Positions 5,354 through 11,858 of a stretch of DNA of 11,858 nucleotides are shown here, piece by piece. Location: the NCBI GenBank assembly GCA_964486655.1, contig CAZAON010000447.1:1-11858 (forward strand). Reading direction: 5' to 3'. How positions within the stretch are numbered: the stretch's first letter is position 1; each line of letters starts with the position of its first letter. Under the pieces are notes generated by a model, which was not told the DNA's origin, did no database searches, and saw nothing but the letters and a program-made list of their open reading frames with translations. Position numbers and translations under genes: made by a program. Origin of the DNA: JADKIH01 sp964486655. GTDB lineage: Bacteria > Bacteroidota > Bacteroidia > AKYH767-A > 2013-40CM-41-45.

Positions 5354-7708
5354 ATGAAGAAACAGTTACCTCTCCTCCTCTGCATTCTCTTCCTAAGCAC
5401 AATGCAGCTTTATTCTTCCTGTCCTCCGGGCAACACAGAAATCATTGTACACATCGTACCCGATAATTATTACTATGAAGTATCATGGACAATAACCGAC
5501 AATCAGGGTACCATTATCGCCTCGGCCGATTCTTCCGAGGGAGATACAGTTTGCGTACCCATTGGAAATTGCAACATCTTTACAATTTATGATTCCTACG
5601 GAGATGGTATCTACAGTCCGGGTGGTTATTATGTCTATGTTGACGGCGTTCTGACATCAAGCGGAAATGCATTCGGTGCTACTGCACAGGCTACAATAAA
5701 CTGTCCTCCTGGCTCATACTGCACAAGTCCTTTGCCAATTGCATATGGAACTCATACTGCATCTTATGATAATACATGGTATACATTCACTCCGGACACA
5801 ACCGGTACCTATGTAATCAGCACGTGCGGAATGAATACATGTAATACAAAAGTCTGGGTTTACCAGACCTGTCCTACTCCGCCGTATTCTGAAGGCGTTC
5901 AGGGAACATTCGGATATAATGACTCAAGCAATTGCGGTGAACAAGCGGAAGTCAGTACAATATTAATGGCGAATACAACATATTACATTCGTATCGGAGA
6001 TTCAAATGACTCCTGTGCGTCGAGTATAGACTTTACATTTAGCTATGCAGGCGGAATTAGAGGTTGTACAGACATTTTCGCATGTAACTACAGTCCGATG
6101 GCAACCGAAGAAGATTCAAGTTGTATCTATTACCCGAATCCATTATGTGCCGGACCGGATCTTGAAATCGACTCGGCAAGTTTTGTAAGCTCTCTTGCAC
6201 TTACTTCGACTACAGCTTCAACCTGTGACGTTGCCGAAGGTTGCGTGCTTGGTTATGGTACGCGTTATGTATTGAGATTTACTTCAAGAATCAATAACAT
6301 ACGAACACTTGATTTCTATATCGGAAATTCGTCTACTCAGCCCGGAATGTTCAATTTAAATAATTGTCACGGACATCCGCATTATGAAGGATATGGTGAT
6401 TACAGATTATTCGATATGAATAATAACATGGTTCCTGCCGGTCATAAAAACGGTTATTGTGTAATCGATGTGGGTTGTTTCAGCGGAACAGGACAGTATG
6501 GTTGCAGCAACATGGGTATTTCTGCCGGTTGTTACGATCAGTATGGCGCAGGTACACAATGTCAGTGGATCGATATCACAGATGTTCCAACGGGTGATTA
6601 CCGCGTAGCTGTTGTCATCAACTCTAAACATTTACCGGATGCGATGGGAAGATATGAAACCAATTATGTAAACAATGCCACACAGGTTTGTATTCACATT
6701 GACAACACCCCTCCTGCTGCGCCTACATTCTCAATTCTTCCAACCTGCACTCCTTATGTAGATTGTATCGGAGTTCCGGGTGGTAATGCGGAAACGGATT
6801 GTAACGGAGTTTGCAATGGTCCCGATGTTTTCGGTGACGTTTATCAAAGCAGCACACTCGATTCACAGGACGTATACACCTATATGGACATGTTCCAGTC
6901 ACAGATTGCCGCGACAAACTGCAATGACCTGAATCGTGACTCGACACTTTCAGTTTATGATGCGGCTCTTATCAACTGGTGCCGCCGCAGCGGACCATTG
7001 CATCCGAGCGGAAGCGCGCATAATCATTGCAACTTCCCGAGAAACGTTACGAATCCGACTGAACTTGCAGTATTGTCTATCAATAACGTAAACTTTACAC
7101 AGAACTATGTAGATGTTGACATCCTTCATCCAAGTTCGAATGTAGCGGCTTACCAGTTTACCATGAGCGGAATTACCATCAGCAATGTGGTAAGCCTTGT
7201 AAATCCGGTTGCATTCCCTGCCGATGTTCGTTTCATCGCCGGTACAAACGAAGTAATTTGCATTTCACTGGTTGATTCAACAATCCTGCGTCAGAGTACT
7301 TCACATGCGCTCGTGAGAATTTATTTCAGCGCGGTTACGGACACGGTTATCTGCATAAGCAAAATTACCGACATCGTAAACGGCAATGCGGAAAGAACCA
7401 TCACGTTGATTTCTGGAACATGCTTCGCATCTCCTACGACTTATATTCCAAGTCCGGCCGCAAAAGCAGTACTTGTATTAATTCCAAATCCTGCGAACGA
7501 TAAAGCCTTTGTTCACCTTTCAGATAACAGCGGCAACATGCGCGATCTTAAAATTATGGATCTTGCCGGCCGAATCTTCAATGTTCCGGGACATTTCGCA
7601 AAAGATTCATGGTTTGAATTAGACCTGACCAGCCTCCCTGCCGGAGTATATATGGTAAGCGTGAGAGGCGTGAATGGAATTAGTACGACGAAATTGGTTA
7701 AGTACTAA
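5354..7708 (+). CDS. Secreted multidomain lysyl oxidase-like protein with T9SS type A sorting domain
   Basis: This is a 784-residue extracellular protein. The frame is open back to a TTG at 5192, but the ATG at 5354 gives a clean signal peptide (MKKQLPLLLCILFLSTMQLYSS). Residues 23-117 form a beta-sandwich module with a DSYGDGI motif. Residues 118-232 resemble a PPC-like beta domain. Residues 237-257 are a small Cys module (GCTD...ACNYSP...SSC). Residues 267-450 are a lysyl oxidase catalytic domain. They carry copper ligands H339, H341 and H343 (NCHGHPHY), cofactor Lys K365 (AGHKNGYC), cofactor Tyr Y397 (CYDQYGAG), CQWIDITDV, and Cys spacing like human LOX. Lysyl oxidases oxidise peptidyl lysine or primary amines to aldehydes, releasing H2O2 and ammonia. 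Residues 491-546 are dockerin-like: the second calcium loop (D525-D536) is canonical and the first is degenerate. Residues 570-692 may be cohesin-like. Residues 700-784 are the T9SS sorting domain (PNPA...LAGR...LPAGVY...KLVKY). The gene is probably monocistronic. Confidence 0.92.
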   Translation: MKKQLPLLLCILFLSTMQLYSSCPPGNTEIIVHIVPDNYYYEVSWTITDNQGTIIASADSSEGDTVCVPIGNCNIFTIYDSYGDGIYSPGGYYVYVDGVLTSSGNAFGATAQATINCPPGSYCTSPLPIAYGTHTASYDNTWYTFTPDTTGTYVISTCGMNTCNTKVWVYQTCPTPPYSEGVQGTFGYNDSSNCGEQAEVSTILMANTTYYIRIGDSNDSCASSIDFTFSYAGGIRGCTDIFACNYSPMATEEDSSCIYYPNPLCAGPDLEIDSASFVSSLALTSTTASTCDVAEGCVLGYGTRYVLRFTSRINNIRTLDFYIGNSSTQPGMFNLNNCHGHPHYEGYGDYRLFDMNNNMVPAGHKNGYCVIDVGCFSGTGQYGCSNMGISAGCYDQYGAGTQCQWIDITDVPTGDYRVAVVINSKHLPDAMGRYETNYVNNATQVCIHIDNTPPAAPTFSILPTCTPYVDCIGVPGGNAETDCNGVCNGPDVFGDVYQSSTLDSQDVYTYMDMFQSQIAATNCNDLNRDSTLSVYDAALINWCRRSGPLHPSGSAHNHCNFPRNVTNPTELAVLSINNVNFTQNYVDVDILHPSSNVAAYQFTMSGITISNVVSLVNPVAFPADVRFIAGTNEVICISLVDSTILRQSTSHALVRIYFSAVTDTVICISKITDIVNGNAERTITLISGTCFASPTTYIPSPAAKAVLVLIPNPANDKAFVHLSDNSGNMRDLKIMDLAGRIFNVPGHFAKDSWFELDLTSLPAGVYMVSVRGVNGISTTKLVKY

Positions 7709-7711
7709 AAT

Positions 7712-7725
7712 ATTGAAGATTGAAG
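7712..7725 (+). repeat. ATTGAAG heptamer pair after the lysyl oxidase gene
   Basis: Two tandem ATTGAAG units and a decayed third (AATGAAA) lie between the stop codon and the terminator. The word TATTGAAG also occurs on the minus strand near 9444-9454. Confidence 0.6.
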
Positions 7726-7734
7726 AATGAAATT

Positions 7735-7763
7735 AAAAAGCCTCGAATTTTTCGGGGCTTTTT
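7735..7763 (+). terminator. Intrinsic terminator of the lysyl oxidase gene
   Basis: The stem GCCTCGAA (7740-7747) pairs with TTCGGGGC (7751-7758), with one G-U pair, across a TTT loop. It is followed by TTTTT and preceded by AAAAA. It lies 31 bp after the stop of the + strand gene. The flanking A-run means it might also terminate leftward transcription. Confidence 0.9.
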
Positions 7764-7817
7764 GCTTTTCTGCGCGTTTGGGGAAGTCTATCGCGCACTC
7801 TCTCAATTGTCTTTAGC

Positions 7818-7897
7818 AATACATTTTACCCGCGATGACTTCGTCTGGTAATACGAAAAACTATCGCGTGACGAAGTCATCGCAAATTAAATGTATT
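7818..7897. repeat. 28-bp imperfect inverted repeat with 24-nt spacer
   Basis: Bases 7818-7845 match the reverse complement of 7870-7897 at 24 of 28 positions. A perfect inner 14 bp (GCGATGACTTCGTC) and a perfect outer 9 bp (AATACATTT) are separated by an internal loop. No T-run follows on either side, so it is not a simple intrinsic terminator. It lies downstream of both the lysyl oxidase gene and the minus-strand YD-like gene, and could be a small non-autonomous element or a structured 3' end. The rest of 7764-7942 shows nothing else. Confidence 0.8.
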
Positions 7898-7942
7898 AAA
7901 AAGTAAAGATTAGCAGTTGTGGAATATTTCGTTGAACATAAA

Positions 7943-8998
7943 TTACTTAGCATACTCAAAAATAAAAGTAATGTTAACATAAATATTAGGTGAATAATTT
8001 ATTACATCCGGCAACTTGCTTTTTTCAGACAGATAAGAAGTGATTCTTGAAGCTTCATTAAATGATTCTCTCAAAAAGTGATCAACTGGTGTTTGATTCT
8101 CGGAGTAATAATGGTAATAATTATAAACATTAGTTTCAGTTAGAATATCTTTAGTATCGTACCAATATTCGATAAATCCATTTTCATTGTATTTAACTTT
8201 TGAATAAGCCCTTCTTATATCATAACCACTATCATATTTTTGAATTCTTTGACCCAATGAATCATAAGTATACTCTTTTTTATAACTTGAACCTGATCTA
8301 CAAAAACTGTCATAGGTTTTGAAAAAAGTAATTGAAGGTGATTGTGTTTTACGGATCAATCTACCACTGTTGTTATAATCATAACAAATAATTATTGAAT
8401 CTTCTTTATTATCTACTTTATCAATCATAGTTTCCCTTATAATACTATCTGTTTCATTGTATTTGTATAACCTAATAAATGCTCGATCACCTGTAAGTTT
8501 TTCCTCTTTTATTAAATTTTGCCTTTCATCATAAAAATAATTAATTTTAACGGAGTCCTTGTATTTTGTAGCGAAAGATTCAGAATATTTAATTTTCCCA
8601 TTCTTTAAATAATCTTCAATAGTCCTTTTTAGCCCATAATAGTTCCGTTCTTCAATTATAATTTTTGAAAGATTATTCGAATCGTCATATTCAAAAACAG
8701 AAACAGTACTGTCATTTTCATCTGCATTCTTTATTTCAAAAGTAATTTTATTAAACTCATTAAACCTCGCTGCATAAAATAAATGTGGTTTTACAGTCGT
8801 ATCCCCTAAACTATAAATATATCGATAAACCTTAATACTATGAAAAGAAGAATCTGCAAGTTCTTTCCTATCAAATGTTTCCAGATTAACTACTGGCATT
8901 CTATTGATTTCCTGTGCCATTGTGAATAAAGGAGAGCAAAATAAAACAGAATATAAAAACTTAAAATTAAATGTGCTAAAATTTAGTAGTCTATACAT
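7943..8998 (-). CDS. Secreted hypothetical protein with YD-repeat-like motifs
   Basis: Function is not recognised. The chosen start is the ATG at 8998 (351 residues). The frame opens further to a TTG at 9040, but the ATG gives a plausible signal peptide (MYRLLNFSTF...LFTMA, cleavage before QEIN at residue 29). The mature protein contains repeated aromatic-Asp/Asn motifs reminiscent of YD/RHS beta-strand repeats. These are EYDDSNNLSK (103-112), FYDERQNLIK (155-164), YKYNETDSIIR (178-188), CYDYNNSGRLIRK (205-217), YTYDSLGQRIQK (243-254) and KYNENGFIEY (269-278). Several are 24-27 residues apart. No catalytic motif, sorting domain or toxin tip is visible. Hand-counted lines are about one quarter G+C, against roughly 40-50% in neighbouring genes, which suggests acquisition by transfer. 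It lies between a long inverted repeat and an RHS remnant that runs the opposite way. An outer-membrane or extracellular role is only inferred. Confidence 0.75.
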   Translation of the reverse strand: MYRLLNFSTFNFKFLYSVLFCSPLFTMAQEINRMPVVNLETFDRKELADSSFHSIKVYRYIYSLGDTTVKPHLFYAARFNEFNKITFEIKNADENDSTVSVFEYDDSNNLSKIIIEERNYYGLKRTIEDYLKNGKIKYSESFATKYKDSVKINYFYDERQNLIKEEKLTGDRAFIRLYKYNETDSIIRETMIDKVDNKEDSIIICYDYNNSGRLIRKTQSPSITFFKTYDSFCRSGSSYKKEYTYDSLGQRIQKYDSGYDIRRAYSKVKYNENGFIEYWYDTKDILTETNVYNYYHYYSENQTPVDHFLRESFNEASRITSYLSEKSKLPDVINYSPNIYVNITFIFEYAK

Positions 8999-9135
8999 AA
9001 GTAATAATACAACTCTAAGAATGTAAATATATTTTATCAAGCTAATTTTACACGAATATAATTTAAATTATTTAATGGGCATTAAGGATCCTGGGGTTCG
9101 GCGATTTCTATAGCGCGACTTAGAAATTTCGCATC

Positions 9136-9380
9136 ATGGTGGTAAAATTTTCTCGCGCAACTTCGTCCATCATTAATCCCGCACCCGAAAACGGATTTTT
9201 GTATGTTTACGTCACCAACGAATCAACCCAGAAAGTGGATTTCGATCACTTAACAATACTTCATAGAACCGGCTTGATTATAAAGGAAAATCATTACTAC
9301 CCTTACGGAATGTTATCGAAAACTCAGGCGCTTCACCTTTGAACAATTACAAGTTCAATTGCGACGATACAAGAATTAAA
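9136..9380 (+). pseudogene. Remnant of an RHS/YD-repeat protein core region
   Basis: The translation from about 9187 reads ENGFLYVYVTNESTQKVDFDHLTI and then KENHYYPYGM. This resembles the block just before the RHS core of Bacteroidota RHS proteins (typically NGYLYIYVSNES...V.FDNL, then EETHYYPFGL). That frame ends at a TGA at 9340-9342. The next expected block, of type NKYKYNGKE, appears in a different frame as LNNYKFNCDD from 9339, so a frameshift separates them. Nothing of the long upstream repeats or the C-terminal toxin tip remains, and the frame is closed upstream by a TAG at 9121-9123. The fragment is read as a decayed leftover rather than a working gene. The family comparison is from memory of the consensus. 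Confidence 0.75.
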
Positions 9381-9381
9381 C

Positions 9382-9410
9382 AAAAAAAGCCCGCAAAAAA
9401 TTTGCAGGCT
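9382..9410 (-). terminator. Intrinsic terminator downstream of the YceI-family gene
   Basis: On the minus strand AGCCTGCAAA pairs with TTTGCGGGCT (one G-U pair) across a 3-nt loop and is followed by a run of seven T's. It lies about 50 bp after the stop of the minus-strand YceI gene. Confidence 0.85.
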
Positions 9411-9416
9411 CCCATT

Positions 9417-9454
9417 CTTCAATATTCTCCCGAAAATTCGGGACTTCAATATTC
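9417..9454. repeat. Short hairpin flanked by perfect 11-bp direct repeats
   Basis: CTTCAATATTC occurs at 9417-9427 and again at 9444-9454. Exactly between them lies a 7-bp stem (TCCCGAA, AA loop, TTCGGGA, 9428-9443). The layout resembles a tiny inserted hairpin with duplicated flanks, in the 3' untranslated region of the YceI gene. Confidence 0.8.
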
Positions 9455-9460
9455 AATAAT

Positions 9461-10027
9461 TTACTCTTTGCCAAACTCAAGGTTCGCTAAAATAGCAACT
9501 TCATCAGTCAGAATTTCATTTGGCGTAGATGCTGAAATACCATAGTCTGTTCTTTTAATCGTTCCCGAAACTCTTAATCCGAAAATCGGTTTGTTGTTAT
9601 TCGGATTGATCCCGGCTTTAACTGTCATTTCCAGAGTTACCGGTTTAGTTATACCATGCATGGTGAAATCACCTGTCAGAGTGTATTTCTGGTCTCCTGT
9701 CTTCTTGCAGGATGTACTCTTGAAATTTGCCACAGGATGTTTTTGAACATCAAAGAAATCTGCCGTACGCAAATGATCATCACGCTTGTCGTTATCTGTG
9801 TCAACAGAATTCATGTCAATAGTCATTGTAATCTGGGCATCTGTAAAGTCATCGCCCTTTTTAACAATAACACCATCTGTCATCTTAAACGAACCTCTTA
9901 CTTCGGAAACACTGAGATGTCCGATCGAAAATCCGAGGTAAGAATGCACTGCATCAAATTTCAGGGTATCTGCCTGAGCAATTGATATAGATGCGAATGT
10001 GGCAATAGCCATGATCAATTTTTTCAT
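9461..10027 (-). CDS. YceI-family periplasmic lipid-binding-like protein
   Basis: This is a 188-residue exported protein of the YceI family. Members are lipocalin-like beta barrels, some shown to bind polyisoprenoid lipids, and are often linked to stress or isoprenoid metabolism. A signal peptide covers residues 1-19 (MKKLIMAIATFASISIAQA), with mature Asp20 next. Family hallmarks are FDAVHSYLGFSIGHLSVSEV (24-43), DDHLRTADFFDVQKHP (83-98), LTGDFTMHGITKPVTL (117-132) and the C-terminal IKRTDYGIS (157-165). The length matches secreted family members. The ATG at 10027 is preceded by a TAnnTTTG promoter. The next gene upstream, dnaK, has its own terminator, so yceI is likely a single-gene transcript. 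The ligand in this organism is unknown. Confidence 0.95.
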   Translation of the reverse strand: MKKLIMAIATFASISIAQADTLKFDAVHSYLGFSIGHLSVSEVRGSFKMTDGVIVKKGDDFTDAQITMTIDMNSVDTDNDKRDDHLRTADFFDVQKHPVANFKSTSCKKTGDQKYTLTGDFTMHGITKPVTLEMTVKAGINPNNNKPIFGLRVSGTIKRTDYGISASTPNEILTDEVAILANLEFGKE

Positions 10028-10061
10028 AATAGGTTTAGGTTAGTATTGGTTATGTAGTCCG

Positions 10062-10094
10062 CAAAAATACAATTTCTTCCGATAGATGTTGCAA
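10062..10094 (-). promoter_or_regulatory. Bacteroidota-type promoter of the YceI-family gene
   Basis: On the minus strand, TATTTTTG (complement of 10062-10069) matches TAnnTTTG exactly. A TTG (complement of 10092-10094) lies 22 bases upstream, close to the usual -33 spacing. Transcription would begin near 10055, giving a leader of roughly 28 nt before the ATG. The start site is inferred. Confidence 0.65.
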
Positions 10095-10204
10095 CATGTA
10101 ATTAAATAATCCGGACAAATTACCTGACTTTACAATTTGATGACTTTACTGCCTATTATAACTTGTTTTTGGAGTTTGCAGGCAAATAAAATGACTCATC
10201 CCTA

Positions 10205-10237
10205 AATAAAAAAAGGGCCCCGAATCTTTCGGAGCCC
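10205..10237 (-). terminator. Intrinsic terminator of dnaK
   Basis: On the minus strand GGGCTCCGAA pairs with TTCGGGGCCC (one G-U pair) across an AGA loop. It is followed by seven T's, then A and more T's. It lies about 37 bp after the dnaK stop, with a heptamer array between. Confidence 0.92.
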
Positions 10238-10239
10238 CC

Positions 10240-10267
10240 GTAATTTGTAATTTGTAATTTGTAATTT
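10240..10267. repeat. Four tandem GTAATTT heptamers after dnaK
   Basis: Four perfect units of GTAATTT (10240-10267) occupy the dnaK 3' untranslated region, between the stop codon and the terminator stem. In cyclic form the unit is TGTAATT, the same hexamer as in the other two arrays plus a different seventh base. Confidence 0.9.
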
Positions 10268-10274
10268 AAATTAA

Positions 10275-11858
10275 TTACTTCTTATCACTTTTCACTTCCT
10301 CGAAGTCCACATCAGTTACCTCAGCATCATTCTTCGCCTGACTTCCGCCCTGCTCCTGTCCGCCCGGTTGTCCTCCGGCCTGACCTGCTGCTTCTCCCTG
10401 TGTCGCTTTGTACATCTCTTCAGATGCTGCCTGCCATGCAGCGTTCAGACTTGCGCTTGCAGTATCGATAGCAGTAAGATTCTTTTCTTTATGCGCATCC
10501 TTTAATTCACTCAGCGCTTTCTGAATCGCTTCTTTCTTATCAGCCGAAAGTTTGTCTCCATAATCTTTGAGCTGCTTTTCAGTCTGGAAGATCAGTGAAT
10601 CGGCCTGGTTAACTTTCTCAGTCTCCTCTTTCACTTTACGATCCGCTTCAGCATTTGCTTCTGCTTCTTCTTTCATTCGCTTGATCTCCGCATCGCTCAA
10701 TCCTGATGATGCTTCAATCCGGATATTCTGTGATTTACCTGTCGCCTTATCTTTCGCGGTTACATGTAAAATACCGTTTGCATCGATGTCGAATGTAACT
10801 TCGATTTGCGGAATACCGCGTGGTGCCGGCGGAATTCCATCCAGGTGGAATCGACCGATTGTGCGGTTGTCTTTAGCCATCGGACGTTCGCCCTGTAAGA
10901 TGTGAATCTCAACGGAAGGCTGATTGTCTGATGCTGTTGAAAACGTTTCGCTTTTCTTAGTAGGAATAGTTGTATTCGATTCGATCAGCTTCGTCATTAC
11001 TCCGCCCATTGTTTCAATACCCAGTGAAAGCGGTGTAACATCCAAAAGAAGTACGTCTTTTACTTCACCTGTGAGTACTGCTCCCTGGATTGCTGCACCT
11101 ATTGCAACTACTTCATCCGGATTCACTCCTTTATGCGGAACTTTTCCGAAGAATTTTTCAACCAATTGCTGAATCGCGGGAATACGTGTTGATCCGCCGA
11201 CAAGGATAACCTCGTCAATTTGTGATGCCTGAAGACCTGAATCTGCAAGAGCTTTCTTGCATGGAGCAAGTGTGCGCTGAATTAAATCATCGCAAAGTTG
11301 TTCGAACTTCGCACGTGTTAAATTCTTTACTAAGTGTTTCGGAATTCCGTCAACCGGCATGATGTATGGCAGATTGATTTCAGTAGTTGTCGAACTTGAA
11401 AGTTCAATCTTCGCTTTCTCTGCCGCTTCTTTCAAACGCTGAAGAGCCATCGGATCTTTTCTGAGATCAATGCCTTCATCTTTTTTGAATTCATCAGCCA
11501 GCCAGTCGATGATCTTCTGATCGAAATCGTCACCACCAAGATGAGTATCACCGTTGGTAGATTTTACTTCGAATACTCCCTCTCCTAATTCAAGAATTGA
11601 AATATCAAATGTTCCGCCACCAAGGTCAAACACGGCAATCTTTTCATCCTTACCTTTCTTATCCAATCCGTATGCTAACGATGCTGCCGTAGGTTCGTTG
11701 ATGATTCGTAATACTTTTAATCCGGCCACCTCGCCTGCTTCTTTCGTAGCCTGGCGCTGACTGTCATTAAAGTATGCAGGAACGGTAATAACCGCTTCTG
11801 TTACTTCGCTGCCTAAATAATCTTCGGCAGTCTTTTTCATTTTCTGTAAAACAAGAGC
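10275..11858 (-). CDS. dnaK: Chaperone DnaK (Hsp70), N-terminus outside window
   Basis: DnaK is the ATP-dependent Hsp70 chaperone that works with DnaJ and GrpE in the cytoplasm. The frame is open to the window edge (ALVLQKMKKTAEDYLG...), so the gene starts further right; about 527 residues are visible and roughly the first 120 are missing. Counting from the first visible Met (base 11840), the nucleotide-binding domain includes VITVPAYFNDSQRQAT (17-32), RIINEPTAASLAYG (45-58), FDLGGGTFD (71-79), NGDTHLGGDDFD (96-107, with the conserved Thr) and ILVGGSTRIP (212-221). The interdomain linker is DVLLLDVTPLSLG (262-274). The substrate-binding domain follows (QGERPMAKDNRTIG, VTFDIDANGILHVTAKD), then the helical lid. 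The tail is a Gly/Gln-rich linker ending in EVTDVDFEEVKSDKK, the usual bacterial DnaK terminus. Nothing is truncated at the 3' end. Confidence 0.99.
   Translation of the reverse strand, partial: ALVLQKMKKTAEDYLGSEVTEAVITVPAYFNDSQRQATKEAGEVAGLKVLRIINEPTAASLAYGLDKKGKDEKIAVFDLGGGTFDISILELGEGVFEVKSTNGDTHLGGDDFDQKIIDWLADEFKKDEGIDLRKDPMALQRLKEAAEKAKIELSSSTTTEINLPYIMPVDGIPKHLVKNLTRAKFEQLCDDLIQRTLAPCKKALADSGLQASQIDEVILVGGSTRIPAIQQLVEKFFGKVPHKGVNPDEVVAIGAAIQGAVLTGEVKDVLLLDVTPLSLGIETMGGVMTKLIESNTTIPTKKSETFSTASDNQPSVEIHILQGERPMAKDNRTIGRFHLDGIPPAPRGIPQIEVTFDIDANGILHVTAKDKATGKSQNIRIEASSGLSDAEIKRMKEEAEANAEADRKVKEETEKVNQADSLIFQTEKQLKDYGDKLSADKKEAIQKALSELKDAHKEKNLTAIDTASASLNAAWQAASEEMYKATQGEAAGQAGGQPGGQEQGGSQAKNDAEVTDVDFEEVKSDKK

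Noticed and set aside
5418..5424. Lipoprotein signal in the lysyl oxidase protein (YSSC)
   Set aside because: The position before SSC is Tyr rather than an aliphatic residue, and a T9SS sorting domain predicts ordinary signal peptidase I cleavage.
9102..9132. Imperfect hairpin GCGATTTCT...AGAAATTTCGC
   Set aside because: The stem is short and gapped, with no T-run. It is too weak to call a terminator or element.
9339..9545. 68-residue + strand reading frame as a gene
   Set aside because: It starts with TTG, runs through the YceI terminator and into the antisense of that gene. Only its first residues resemble RHS sequence, so it is treated as part of the broken remnant.
9656..9985. Antisense reading frame of 109 residues opposite the YceI gene
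   Set aside because: It is a shadow of a clearly conserved gene with signal peptide, promoter and terminator on the other strand.
11838..11840. ATG at 11840 as the DnaK start
   Set aside because: The frame continues to the window edge with conserved DnaK residues (LVLQKMKKTAEDYLG), so this Met is internal.

Overview
The window looks like chromosome from a member of the Bacteroidota, probably an uncultured environmental lineage. A secreted protein ends in a type IX secretion (T9SS) sorting domain. A Bacteroidota-type TAnnTTTG promoter box sits upstream of the YceI gene. Shine-Dalgarno sequences are mostly absent, RHS/YD-repeat sequence is present, and gene ends carry short tandem heptamers. 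No rRNA, tRNA, CRISPR array or intact insertion sequence was seen.

Left block (1-3662, all + strand): the C-terminal half of a RelA/SpoT (p)ppGpp enzyme, a Fur-family metalloregulator, a single-domain STAS protein (anti-sigma-factor-antagonist type), and purA, adenylosuccinate synthase. The spacing (44 bp, 181 bp, 31 bp) fits a stress/purine cluster. ppGpp is a known inhibitor of PurA in other bacteria, so the grouping makes physiological sense. A 37-bp AT-rich inverted repeat fills the gap between purA and the convergent gene that follows.

Middle block (3825-7763): a secreted zinc-dependent phospholipase C/P1-nuclease-fold hydrolase (- strand) is divergent from a large multidomain T9SS cargo protein (+ strand). 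Between them lies about 570 bp of gene-free DNA with degenerate repeats and a G-quadruplex-like tract. The large protein is the most striking item in the window. It carries a lysyl oxidase domain in which the copper histidines and both residues of the lysine tyrosylquinone cofactor can be lined up with human LOX. The domain is followed by a dockerin-like module, a possible cohesin-like beta-sandwich and the sorting domain. The gene ends at a clear intrinsic terminator.

Right block (7764-11858): an accessory-looking stretch comes first. It holds a long inverted repeat, a very AT-rich gene for a secreted YD-repeat-like protein (- strand), and a frameshifted remnant of an RHS core region (+ strand). 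Then come conserved genes on the - strand: a periplasmic YceI-family lipid-binding protein with promoter and terminator, and the 3' five-sixths or so of dnaK with its terminator.

Across the window, several gene ends carry tandem heptamers. Three loci use the same hexamer GTAATT plus one base that differs from locus to locus (C, A or T).
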